Made by a program: the position numbers and the translations under genes. Positions 18,201 through 26,156 of a DNA stretch of 46,324 bases are shown in pieces. The first letter of the stretch is position 1. Each line of letters opens with the position of its first letter. Below the pieces are notes generated by a model that had not been told where the DNA came from, did no database searches, and saw nothing but the letters and a program-made list of their open reading frames with translations. Origin of the DNA: Myxococcales bacterium (GTDB lineage Bacteria > Myxococcota_A > UBA9042 > JABWCM01); contig JABWCM010000021.1 in NCBI GenBank assembly GCA_013360285.1, positions 1 to 46,324 of the forward strand, in the 5' to 3' direction.

Positions 18201-19027
18201 CGATTGTCTATGTTCCGCCTCAGGATGGGATTGCCGACGGTCGGTTTTTCGATACGACGGCGGATTTGTTGGATATCCAAAACCTAAGGTGGGACGATCA
18301 AGGTCAAATCGCGCTGGTGTTGTGGGAAGACGGATGGGAATTTGTGCCGATTCCATTTGCGGATCCAAGTCGGGAGGGAGATAGTCTGCAACTCGATTTG
18401 CATCTTGGGGAAAATCCGGCTGCTCCGATTCGGGTAGATGTCAAAATGGTACCACTTGGACGGATGGCGATGGGAATGCGGGCGGCTTTGCGTAACCAGG
18501 AAGAAGGACGCCGGTTGGTTGAAAACATCGGCGGCAGTTATTTGTTCGTGGGCGGCGAACTGCTGGAGTACAACGCGTCCGGTATTGACTCTATTGAGGA
18601 GCCGCTTCAAATCCAAGCCGCTTATCAGGTACCGAATTTGGTGACCGTAGAAGGTTCGGAAATGCGTGTAGAAATTCGGGAATACACCAATCAAGCTGCC
18701 CGCTTTGCCCGATGGAAAGAACGGAAGTTCCCACTGGATTTGTCTACTCCGGATACCCGGCGGGTAACGGTAAGAGTACATCCGCCCAAGGGGTATCGAA
18801 TTGATCGATTGTTGCCACCCGTTTCCGCTGACAGCAAGTGCTTAAGTTACTCGATCACGTCGGAAACAACACAAGAAGGAACCGGCGTAGTGAGCTACGA
18901 GACAAAAAACGTCTGTTCGGTGATTGAACCAAAAGATTATCCAGAATTTCGCCATGGACTACTTGAACTTGCGCGGCAATTTACCAATAAGGTGGTTCTT
19001 GTCCGTGATCCGACGGCGGGGAACTAG
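15269..19027 (+). CDS. Secreted TPR, DUF3857 and transglutaminase-like protein
   Basis: A 1252-residue exported protein. The signal peptide is MKSKQSSLWFLVFVLAAT with cleavage likely after WLFA. Residues about 30-680 contain helical TPR-like repeats interrupted near 180-330 by a beta-rich insert. DUF3857 follows (about 690-870), then a transglutaminase-like fold with an apparently complete Cys-His-Asp triad: C935 (KYGDCKDK), H977 (FNHAIVYV) and D995 (FFDTTADL). A C-terminal beta-rich domain ends the protein. The same DUF3857-transglutaminase order is known in many Bacteroidetes and Myxococcota periplasmic proteins, whose substrates are unknown. The ATG at 15269 is chosen for the signal peptide; a GTG at 15197 overlaps the upstream gene, and neither start has a strong ribosome site. 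It ends against repeat B2. Confidence 0.9.
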   Translation: MKSKQSSLWFLVFVLAATYPAWLFANPSKGSKAAALYYDQGDLAGAKKAAQREVTDPAMSAVAHEVLSQLVRLDGDTEASVVEALSAISKPDYDAAVLGILRATLSQPRRSVLEQVLSTLEEVARSNPDADIAARARYAAMVVAWKLGYVEKSTKLREGLALLTQFQTIAGFENDRMKGFDVEYGPEQGIDLTAKYDGQLRQVGWRLVTTADEFGAIPHIQLQSPNSWNIAYMAVWVKVDSENDAELRLSTNEPIKAWVNDALVVNERYISGGIFDAVVAPIRLNQGWNQVLVKSCQDEGTWSTSVRITAPAGAMLVGMETSTDPKPYVREERAQKPSAAVDYWVKRLARVMPDKRRAIIEASTLGMLGFAKASGERFDALVDSDARCPATWAGAAVAAADNQQKEKQVDRINTAIKRWPTLAAFVYARALYFSNNSREDRALEDLEQLAGIKKDYPLADKLRAKIYYGKGWQEEACRQFSELLQKMPDDGTLVGELAQCAQRFRRYADVERYHESRLKLFPTDAGAFEELARLAERERRYDKAREFHQALVNLYPYRTDTLVAWAHTERAERRYPEAAALLTRVTGMDPEYATPYQLLGDIAMEQGEIANALSYWEKALELNPEADSLWERVERLSPEADSVLTEYIPTDSAIEEAIKKAPQIPALAGSSTTMILDHEATQLNADGSVRRVVTMVVRVDDKDGRDAYSTTRLSGGGRLRLLRAFVQKADGGKVEVTSIRNRELRFPELEPGAILAVQYRHDAPQQGFLNNHWTASWSFQQRTGQVEHSEWVIAVPKDRQLQVYLQGDIQQSVKNKGTYKIHRYFASQVEALRPEPYSPATKDLIRSMVVSTVPNWEFFARWEWSMVEDATDPTPDIVALAKTLPRPGADKMTTVLDVVRYVTTAVRYEQDYAEMIAGVRPHPATVVCERKYGDCKDKTVTTIALLKALGIEARFAMLSTQGAGKLVKEVPSQQFNHAIVYVPPQDGIADGRFFDTTADLLDIQNLRWDDQGQIALVLWEDGWEFVPIPFADPSREGDSLQLDLHLGENPAAPIRVDVKMVPLGRMAMGMRAALRNQEEGRRLVENIGGSYLFVGGELLEYNASGIDSIEEPLQIQAAYQVPNLVTVEGSEMRVEIREYTNQAARFARWKERKFPLDLSTPDTRRVTVRVHPPKGYRIDRLLPPVSADSKCLSYSITSETTQEGTGVVSYETKNVCSVIEPKDYPEFRHGLLELARQFTNKVVLVRDPTAGN

Positions 19028-19169
19028 GTGTGTTTGTCCTGGCCGCCTTTGGCCGCCTCGCCCGCAAAAATCCCTGCACCATATTCCCGATATGACTGGG
19101 TTTTTTTTCGGGCATTGGGACCAAAATCCTCGCGTCCAAGTCCCTCCCCATATTTTTTCCCAAACACTC
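19028..19169 (-). repeat. Class B palindromic element, copy B2
   Basis: Read on the minus strand it starts GAGTGTTTGGGAAAAAATA (19169-19151) and carries AGTCATATCGGGAATATGG, then GCAGGG and a T-run, matching copy B1 along most of its central part. The far end next to the upstream stop codon (GTGTGTTTGTC) looks like a decayed terminal repeat. TTA follows the intact end on the plus strand. It lies between two convergent genes, as B1 does. Confidence 0.7.
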
Positions 19170-19217
19170 TTAGGATTTTTCCGGACGATTCGGCGCCAAT
19201 TCGGCGGGGTCGTGGTT

Positions 19218-21044
19218 TCACAGAATGGCGTCGATGGCACTTCGGTCATCTGACTGAATCATTGACAAAATGCCACGGGTCGCTGGCATGATGGAATAAA
19301 CAAAAAACCGAGCCAGGTATCCTTTGTTGGTATAAAACGCGACATCGGGATGGGAATCGACAGTATGGCTGGGATTTTCGGCCAACAATGATTCGAGTTT
19401 TTGGTTGGCGACAATGGCTTGTTCCAACAGAAGCCACCCCATTACGACGTGTCCGAACAAAGTCAGATAGGGCTTGCAGACCATCACTGTATAGTCGACA
19501 TCTCCGCCGAAACTCTTCTGCCCAAGATGTATGGTTGCGGCGATCAGATTTCCTTGTGCTTTTTGAAGCAACTCGATCTCTTTGCCGAATTTTGTGTGGG
19601 CCAGGTTTTGAGTGATGAAGCCGCTGATTTCTCCCATAAATGCTTGAAAATCTCGGCCATTACCGCGAGCGACTTTTCGCGCAAGAAGGTCAAGGGCTTG
19701 AATGCTGTTGGTTCCTTCGTAAATGCTGGCAATTTTGACATCACGCATGATTTGTTCGACGCCGTATTCGCGGATGTATCCATAACCTCCATGTACTTGA
19801 ATTGCCACATCCGCTGCGCGCAGCCCGGCTTCCGAGCCGTAGGCTTTACAAATCGGTGTGAGCAACTCCAGAAAACGGTGATATTTTTCGCGAACAGTAG
19901 GGTCCGGCGCATTTTCGGCCAGATCGGCGTAAAATGCCGCGCGATACATCATGGCGCGACATCCTTCTCCCCAGACCCGAATTTCCATAAGCATCTGCCG
20001 GACGTTGGCGTGCTCAATGATCGGAACGCGTGGGGCGTCCGGTGACTTGGCAAACTTCGCGGCGGTACCTTGAATCCGTTCGTGGGCGTAGGACTTTGCC
20101 AGTTGGAAGGCGGCATTGGCGGCTGACGAACCTTGAACCCCCACGATGAGTCGCGCTTCGTTCATCATCTGAAACATGTGGCGCATTCCTTCGCCTTCGT
20201 TGCCGATGATGTAACCGAGGCAATTGTTGTTGTCGCCGAAGCTCAGCGAACATGTCGACGATGCGTGGATGCCCATTTTTTCTTCGACGCCGGTACACCG
20301 GACATCGTTTTCAACGCCCAGCGTCCCGTCTGAATTGACACGAACATAAGGAACCACGAACAAACTTAAGCCCGCGGTACCGGGTGGGGCGTTGGGGGTG
20401 CGGGCGAGCACGAGGTGGATGATATTTTCGGTAAGATCGTGCATCCCGGAACTGATAAAAATCTTGTTGCCAACAATCTTATACGTACCGTCGCCGACAG
20501 GGGTAGCAGTAGTACGCGCATCGCCGACGGCGCTGCCGGCTTGCGGTTCGGTAAGGCACATGGTGCCCGCCCACTGGCCGCTGTTCATTTTCTGAACGTA
20601 GATATTGCGCAGGTGCTCCCCGCCGAGCTTCTGAATGACGTGGGATGCTGCGAAGGTCAGGCCGGGAGTAAAGATAAACGACGTGTTGGCACCCGTAAAC
20701 ATCTCCATCAGCGCTGTACCGACAATACCCGGCAAACCCATGCCACCCCATTCGGGGTCCGCCGTCAACGCAATCCAACCGCCTTCAGCGTATTTTGCGT
20801 AGGCATCCTTAAATCCCGTGGGGAGATGGACGTTGCCATTGTCAAACACAACCCCCTGGCGGTCTCCTACCGCATTGAGCGGTGCCAGGACGTTTACGGC
20901 CAATTTTTCGGCCTCCTGAAGCACAATGTCATAGGATTGTCGTGTCCAATCCTGGAACCTCGGATAAGCGGAAAGCGCCGCGGTGTCGTTTTGTTCAAAC
21001 AACACAAAACGCATGTCACGTAGGTCGATTTTGTACTCAGCCAT
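19218..21044 (-). CDS. Long acyl-CoA dehydrogenase (DmdC-like)
   Basis: A 608-residue FAD enzyme that would introduce an alpha-beta double bond into an acyl-CoA and pass electrons to ETF. Visible family motifs: TMCLTEPQAGSAVGD (FAD/substrate loop), KIFISSG, VEEKMGIHASSTCSLSF, GEGMRHMFQMMNEAR, GGYGYIREYGVEQIMRD and the catalytic region SIYEGTNSIQALDLL. It is longer than ordinary 380-residue enzymes because of an added C-terminal helical domain, as in the methylmercaptopropionyl-CoA dehydrogenase (DmdC)/FadE-like branch; substrate not assignable. The start is the ATG at 21044 with GGAGG upstream. ETF genes are 20 kb away in this window. It is transcribed divergently from the cyanophycin cluster. 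Confidence 0.92.
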   Translation of the reverse strand: MAEYKIDLRDMRFVLFEQNDTAALSAYPRFQDWTRQSYDIVLQEAEKLAVNVLAPLNAVGDRQGVVFDNGNVHLPTGFKDAYAKYAEGGWIALTADPEWGGMGLPGIVGTALMEMFTGANTSFIFTPGLTFAASHVIQKLGGEHLRNIYVQKMNSGQWAGTMCLTEPQAGSAVGDARTTATPVGDGTYKIVGNKIFISSGMHDLTENIIHLVLARTPNAPPGTAGLSLFVVPYVRVNSDGTLGVENDVRCTGVEEKMGIHASSTCSLSFGDNNNCLGYIIGNEGEGMRHMFQMMNEARLIVGVQGSSAANAAFQLAKSYAHERIQGTAAKFAKSPDAPRVPIIEHANVRQMLMEIRVWGEGCRAMMYRAAFYADLAENAPDPTVREKYHRFLELLTPICKAYGSEAGLRAADVAIQVHGGYGYIREYGVEQIMRDVKIASIYEGTNSIQALDLLARKVARGNGRDFQAFMGEISGFITQNLAHTKFGKEIELLQKAQGNLIAATIHLGQKSFGGDVDYTVMVCKPYLTLFGHVVMGWLLLEQAIVANQKLESLLAENPSHTVDSHPDVAFYTNKGYLARFFVYSIMPATRGILSMIQSDDRSAIDAIL

Positions 21045-21269
21045 GAAATCCTCCGCCGATCTTGTCGCATCGGCTGCATTACTGGGTCCACACTGCATGG
21101 ATTGAGCAGTTGTGGCGGGGTCACTTTACCCGATTTAGAAAAAGGCTCAACATGAAAATGAATCGCGGCTCAATTTCCGGCGAGGTGAGTGAGGCCAAGG
21201 TTCGATGATGTCATTTGCCAACCGTGAATGCCTCTTGCGCGCCTGCGGGACTTCAATTACAAGGGCGCG

Positions 21270-22418
21270 ATGTTTTGGATATTACGCAATGCAAATCTGT
21301 TTTGTCCCGACCCCGTGGGGTTCGTGGATATTGTGGTGTGTGGTCGTTCGGTTGTGACTATCGGAAACACGTTGCCGTCGCTGCCTGATGGTCTGGGACC
21401 ACAATGCGAGATTGACCTTCAAGGAAAACGGGTTGTCCCGGGTATTATCGACTGCCACGCCCATGTGACCGGTGGTGGTGGTGAGGCCGGACCGGCGACT
21501 CGAGTGCCACCATTGTCCATCACTACCATCGTCGAAGCAGGTGTCACGACGGTCGTAGGTGTTTTGGGGACCGACGGCACGACGCGGACAGTTCGTGACC
21601 TTGTTGCCACCACCAATGGGCTCAACGATCAGGGTATTACCGCTTGGTGCTACACCGGTAGTTATGAGGTGCCGCCGATTACGTTAACGGGCCGCGTAAG
21701 AGATGACGTGGTATTTTTGGCGCCTGTAGTGGGCGTGGGCGAAGTTGCCCTAAGTGACCATCGTTCATCGCAACCAACGGTGGCTGAGATCGCTAAAATA
21801 GCTGCAGATTGCCATGTTGCCGGGTTGTTAACCGGTAAAGCGGGGATTTTGCATTTGCACTTGGGTGACGGAAAACGGGGTCTCGAAATCGTTAGGTCTT
21901 TGTTGGATACCGCCGAGATTCCGGCGCGGGTGTTTCATCCGACTCACTGTAATCGAAATCCGTGGCTATGGGCCGACGCCATGGAACTTGCTATGCGCGG
22001 GGTCACAATTGATGTCACCGCGTATGAAGGGGATTGTCCCGGTGAGCTGACAGCCGCGCAAGCACTGTTGCAATACTGGGATTCTGGGGCGCCACGGGAG
22101 CGGATTACCGTCAGTTCGGATGGGGGAGGGTGCATTCCCACCTTTGATTCGGACGGAAGAATGGTGCAGATGGACGTTGGGCGCCCGCATTCGTTGATGG
22201 CGACGGTCCTCAGCTTGGTGAATTCAGGAGTGCCGCTTGAGCAAGTGTTGCCGCCATTTACTTCCAATGTGGCGAAGTTGTTTCGCTGGCCCCAAAAAGG
22301 GCGAATTGCGCCGGGCACCGACGCGGATTTGTTGGTGCTGGATGAGGCTGGGCACATTTCCGATGTGATGGCATTGGGACGATGGGTGGTGAGAAAAACA
22401 GTAGTGGAGTGCTTCTAA
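21270..22418 (+). CDS. iadA: Isoaspartyl dipeptidase (beta-aspartyl dipeptidase)
   Basis: An amidohydrolase that cleaves beta-Asp-X dipeptides; here it would hydrolyse beta-Asp-Arg released from cyanophycin to aspartate and arginine. Metal ligands visible: HxH (H63, H65 in DCHAHV), HLHLGD (H195/H197), HPTHCNRNP (H223, H226) and SSDGGG (D284). At GVGEVALSDHRSSQPT the residue at 158 is Glu where the E. coli enzyme, as I recall it, has the carboxylated bridging Lys162. The length of 382 is close to the 390 of E. coli. The start is the ATG at 21270 with AAGGGCG upstream; an upstream in-frame start at 21228 lacks support. Cyanophycinase follows after 100 bp, which makes the assignment firm. Confidence 0.92.
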   Translation: MFWILRNANLFCPDPVGFVDIVVCGRSVVTIGNTLPSLPDGLGPQCEIDLQGKRVVPGIIDCHAHVTGGGGEAGPATRVPPLSITTIVEAGVTTVVGVLGTDGTTRTVRDLVATTNGLNDQGITAWCYTGSYEVPPITLTGRVRDDVVFLAPVVGVGEVALSDHRSSQPTVAEIAKIAADCHVAGLLTGKAGILHLHLGDGKRGLEIVRSLLDTAEIPARVFHPTHCNRNPWLWADAMELAMRGVTIDVTAYEGDCPGELTAAQALLQYWDSGAPRERITVSSDGGGCIPTFDSDGRMVQMDVGRPHSLMATVLSLVNSGVPLEQVLPPFTSNVAKLFRWPQKGRIAPGTDADLLVLDEAGHISDVMALGRWVVRKTVVECF

Positions 22419-22430
22419 ACTTGGTGGTAA

Positions 22431-22458
22431 TCGAGCGTTCGGGAGAATGTAATATAAT
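22431..22458 (+). promoter_or_regulatory. Possible internal promoter before cyanophycinase
   Basis: A perfect TATAAT (22453-22458) lies between iadA and cphB. The best -35 at proper spacing, TCGAGC (22431-22436, 16 bp), is weak. If used it would start transcription near 22466, about 50 bases before cphB, letting the cphB-cphA genes be made without iadA. Confidence 0.3.
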
Positions 22459-22518
22459 TGTGATGGTCACTTACTTAAATTTAGTGCCGAGAGTGTGCAG
22501 CGAGGTGGAAAACAAATC

Positions 22519-23370
22519 ATGAGTCCACCAAAAATCCGTGAAGGGAATGTCCGCGGGTACATTGTGCCCGTGGGCGGTGCAGAACAGAAACAGCGGGACG
22601 GGCGCATTCTGGAAAGATTTGTAGCGTTGTGCGGGGGAAAGAATGCGATGGTGGCGGTGTTGCCGACTGCCAGCCGCCTTCGTGATACCGGTGAACGATA
22701 TGTAAAGCTGTTCGAAGAAATTGGTGTCAAAAGTGCGGTGTCGTTGGATTTTGACGAGCGTGCGGACGCATTTGATGCCGGTAAGTTAGCGGAACTGGAG
22801 CAAGCGACCGGAATTTTTATGACCGGGGGAAACCAGTTGAGACTGAGCACTATCCTGGGTGGAACGGATGTCGCCCGAGTGATACGGCGACGAAACGCCG
22901 AGGGGGTTCACGTTGCTGGTACTTCCGCTGGGGCGGGATTTATTTCGGAGCACATGATTGCGTTTGGGCAGGTAGGGGCAACACCGCTCGCGGGCATGGT
23001 CACGTTGGCGCCGGGATTGGGGCTCACGAATCGAATCGTTGTCGATCAACATTTCCGGCAACGGGATCGGCTTGGGAGGCTATTGGCGGCGGTATCTTAC
23101 AACCCGTTTGTGGTTGGATTGGGGCTGGATGAAGACACAGCGGCGTTTATGGCGCCGGACCAAGTGATCGAGGTGGTTGGATCGGGTGCGATTACCGTTG
23201 TGGATGGAGCTGGGCTCGAATATTCGTCGATCAGCTTTGTTCGGCCTGGTGAACCGGTATGTATTACCGGAATCAAGCTGCATGTGCTTGTAGAAGGCGC
23301 AAAATTTGATTTGCACGCCAGGAAAGCGATACCCATAGCAGATGCCAAAGATAGTGGAGATGATGCATGA
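22519..23370 (+). CDS. cphB: Cyanophycinase
   Basis: A serine-type exopeptidase of the S51 family that breaks cyanophycin into beta-Asp-Arg dipeptides. Visible: nucleophile S136 in GTSAGAG, H178 in DQHFRQRDRLGRL, and GLGLDEDTA with E205, equivalent to the active-site Ser, His and Glu described for the Synechocystis enzyme; also MTGGNQLRL. The length of 283 is typical (about 270). The start is the ATG at 22519; GAGGTGG lies ten bases upstream, and an in-frame GTG at 22495 is possible. The stop overlaps the cphA start (ATGA at 23367-23370), indicating translational coupling. Degradation (iadA, cphB) and synthesis (cphA genes) therefore sit in one operon. Confidence 0.95.
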   Translation: MSPPKIREGNVRGYIVPVGGAEQKQRDGRILERFVALCGGKNAMVAVLPTASRLRDTGERYVKLFEEIGVKSAVSLDFDERADAFDAGKLAELEQATGIFMTGGNQLRLSTILGGTDVARVIRRRNAEGVHVAGTSAGAGFISEHMIAFGQVGATPLAGMVTLAPGLGLTNRIVVDQHFRQRDRLGRLLAAVSYNPFVVGLGLDEDTAAFMAPDQVIEVVGSGAITVVDGAGLEYSSISFVRPGEPVCITGIKLHVLVEGAKFDLHARKAIPIADAKDSGDDA

Positions 23371-26156
23371 AGGTTTTAGAGACGCGTGTTTATCAGGGAC
23401 CGAATCAGTGGGCACATTTTCCAGTGATTTTGCAGGTGTTGGATTTGGGAGCGCTTGAACACCATCCGACGGTGATGTTGCCCCATTTTGTGGAAAAACT
23501 CACGGCCGCGATTCCAAGTTTGGTCGAACATGGTTGTTCTTACGGAACAGCCGGGGGATTTTTGCGCCGAATGCAGGAAAACGAGGGCACATGGATGGGG
23601 CATGTGTTGGAGCATGTCGCGATTGAAATCCAAAACCTGGCGGGGGCGCGGGTCTCGTTTGGGAAAACAAGAGGTAACGGTGCGCCGGGTCAATACAATG
23701 TCGTTTTTGAATATGAAGAAGCGCAAGTAGGGGAACAGGCGGCCGCATTGGCGCGTAAATTACTGCTGAGTATTCTACCGGATGAAGTTAAGTTACTTGT
23801 TCCGGAGGTTCGAGAGGCGCGGAACTTCGATTTTCAAGAACAATTGGAAGACTTTATCAGGTGGACGCAGAAGCGGGCGTTGGGACCATCTACCGCGTCA
23901 TTGGTTCGGGCTGCAAAAGCACGAGGAATTCCCTGGATTCGGCTCAACGAGTATAGTTTGATACAGTTTGGGCATGGAAAATATCAAAAACGAATTCAGG
24001 CGACAGTAACAAGCGAAACCAGGCACATTGCGGTTCAGATCGCCTCCGATAAGGAAGAAACCAACAAAATTTTGGGGGATCTAGGGTTGCCTGTTCCGCG
24101 ACAACGGTTGGTTCGGGACGCCGAAAACGCCGTGAGGGCGGCGGAAAGATTGGGGTATCCAGTCGTGGTAAAACCGTTGGACGCAAACCACGGCCGCGGG
24201 GTGTCGATTGGACTAACCGATGCGGCTCAAGTACGTGTTGGATTTGATGTTGCCCGGGAGCACGCTCGGTCGGTAATTGTGGAAACCTTTATCGAGGGAT
24301 TGGATCATCGGATGTTGGTTATCAACAATCAACTGGTCGCTGTGGCAAAGCGGGTGCCGGGGCATGTTGTTGGTGACGGAATAAAAACAATCGCTCAGCT
24401 TGTGGACATTGTCAATCAGGATCCGAACCGAGGGATTGGGCATGAGAAGATATTGACCCGCCTTGAGTTGGATCATCAGGCGAACGAACAATTGTCGAAA
24501 GTGGGATTGACCACGGAATCGATTCCCGACGCCGGGAAAGTTGTTTATTTGAGAGCGACGGGAAATCTGTCTACGGGCGGTACGGCTGTTGATGTGACCG
24601 ATATCGTCCATCCCGACAATCGCGAAATGGCGGTACGTGCAGTCCAGGCCATTGGACTGGACGTGGGGGGTGTGGACTTTTTGTCGCCCGATATTTCGCG
24701 ATCCTACAAAGAAGTCGGGGGTGCAATTTGTGAAATCAATGCGGCGCCGGGGTTCCGGATGCACGTGGCGCCTACCGAAGGCACACCACGGGATGTTGCC
24801 GGAGCAGTTATGGACATGCTGTTTCCGCCAGGGACACCGACGAGAATTCCGATTGCCGCGGTTACCGGGACTAACGGGAAAACGACAACCGCGCGTATGT
24901 TGGCGCATATTCACAAAATGCGGGGCAAAATCGTGGGGTTGGCCTCGACCGACGGAGTGTATATCGACGGGTGGCGGAAAGTGGAAGGGGATATGACCGG
25001 TCCGGTAGCCGCGCAGATGGTTCTACGGGACCCAACGGTGGACACGGCGGTGCTGGAGACGGCGCGAGGGGGATTATTGCGCGCGGGTATGGGATATCGT
25101 TATTGTAATGTTGGCGCGGTGCTCAACGTTGCTGAGGACCACCTAGGGCTGAAAGGTATTGATACCCTCGAACAATTGGCTCAAATCAAACGTATTGTGG
25201 TCGAAGTTGCCCGGGATGCTGCCGTACTCAACGCCGACGATGCCCATTGTTTGCGGATGGCAGACCACACCGATGCAAAAAACATCTGGTATGTGACTAT
25301 GAATCAGGCACATTCGTTGGTGCGAGAGCATATTCGTGCTGGAGGTTCGGCAGTGGTGTTGGAAGGAGGGATCAACGGTCACATGATTACCCTTTATCAT
25401 CAAGGGGCGCAGATGCCGCTGTTATGGACACACCTGATCCCCGCGACGTTGGAAGGTCGGGCGATGCACAACGTCCAAAACGCGATGTTTGCCGCGGCTA
25501 TGGCGTACGCAATGGATGTGCGGCTCGATGATATTCGCACGGGTCTTCGTACCTTTGATTCGACTTTTTTTCAGGCACCTGGGCGTATGAACGTATTTGC
25601 CGAGTTGCCGTTTCGGGTCATTGTCGATTATGGCCACAACGCGGCCGCGGTAAAGGCAATGGTTCAAACAGTGCTCGCGATGGAGCCAACTGGCAAAAAA
25701 AGGGTGGTTGTCGCGGTTCCCGGCGACAGACGGGACGCAGACGTGACCGCGATTGCGCGGGAGTTGGCCGGGCGGTTTGATCAATACATCTGCCGCCGGG
25801 ATGATAATCCTCGAGGACGAGGAGACACAGAAATTCCTGAAATGTTGAAGAATTGCCTTGTGGCAGAGGGTGTACCGGAGGATACGATCCATGTGGTTGT
25901 AAAAGAAGCCGATGCTGTTGACTTTGCACTTCGCGAAGGACAGCCAGGTGACCTTATCTTAGTGTTTGCAGATCAGGTGACGCGAACCTGGAAGCAGGTC
26001 ATCCGTTTTCGTCCAGAAAAAGCTTCTGCCGCAACGGATGAAGATCCGGGGACACTGCGGCTGACTCCGGAACTCGAACTGATGGAATTACCGGAAGGAA
26101 GTCAGTGGGTGAGAGATGATCGGGGCGTCCGTTTGGCACGTGGGGATGAGGACTGA
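23367..26156 (+). CDS. cphA: Cyanophycin synthetase
   Basis: A 929-residue enzyme that polymerises aspartate and arginine into cyanophycin with two ATP-driven ligations. Domain order fits CphA1: N-terminal domain (about 1-160, with GTWMGHVLEHVAIEIQN), ATP-grasp domain (about 220-480, with YPVVVKPLDANHGRGVSIG and GGAICEINAAPGFRMH) and Mur-ligase-like domain (about 490-890, P-loop GTNGKTT at 501-507, VLETARGGLLR, NVAEDHLGL, VDYGHNAAAV). A C-terminal tail of about 40 acidic residues follows. The start ATG overlaps the cphB stop and the end overlaps the next start (TGATG at 26154-26158), so the three genes are coupled. Both catalytic halves look intact. Confidence 0.96.
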   Translation: MKVLETRVYQGPNQWAHFPVILQVLDLGALEHHPTVMLPHFVEKLTAAIPSLVEHGCSYGTAGGFLRRMQENEGTWMGHVLEHVAIEIQNLAGARVSFGKTRGNGAPGQYNVVFEYEEAQVGEQAAALARKLLLSILPDEVKLLVPEVREARNFDFQEQLEDFIRWTQKRALGPSTASLVRAAKARGIPWIRLNEYSLIQFGHGKYQKRIQATVTSETRHIAVQIASDKEETNKILGDLGLPVPRQRLVRDAENAVRAAERLGYPVVVKPLDANHGRGVSIGLTDAAQVRVGFDVAREHARSVIVETFIEGLDHRMLVINNQLVAVAKRVPGHVVGDGIKTIAQLVDIVNQDPNRGIGHEKILTRLELDHQANEQLSKVGLTTESIPDAGKVVYLRATGNLSTGGTAVDVTDIVHPDNREMAVRAVQAIGLDVGGVDFLSPDISRSYKEVGGAICEINAAPGFRMHVAPTEGTPRDVAGAVMDMLFPPGTPTRIPIAAVTGTNGKTTTARMLAHIHKMRGKIVGLASTDGVYIDGWRKVEGDMTGPVAAQMVLRDPTVDTAVLETARGGLLRAGMGYRYCNVGAVLNVAEDHLGLKGIDTLEQLAQIKRIVVEVARDAAVLNADDAHCLRMADHTDAKNIWYVTMNQAHSLVREHIRAGGSAVVLEGGINGHMITLYHQGAQMPLLWTHLIPATLEGRAMHNVQNAMFAAAMAYAMDVRLDDIRTGLRTFDSTFFQAPGRMNVFAELPFRVIVDYGHNAAAVKAMVQTVLAMEPTGKKRVVVAVPGDRRDADVTAIARELAGRFDQYICRRDDNPRGRGDTEIPEMLKNCLVAEGVPEDTIHVVVKEADAVDFALREGQPGDLILVFADQVTRTWKQVIRFRPEKASAATDEDPGTLRLTPELELMELPEGSQWVRDDRGVRLARGDED

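Noticed and set aside
19401..20045. Plus-strand frames 19401-20045 and 20415-21023 opposite the acyl-CoA dehydrogenase
   Set aside because: The minus strand encodes a full-length dehydrogenase with all family motifs; the opposite frames have no recognisable features.
23376..25892. Minus-strand frames opposite cphA (23376-23726, 24213-24914, 25422-25892)
   Set aside because: Shadows of the strongly supported cyanophycin synthetase.
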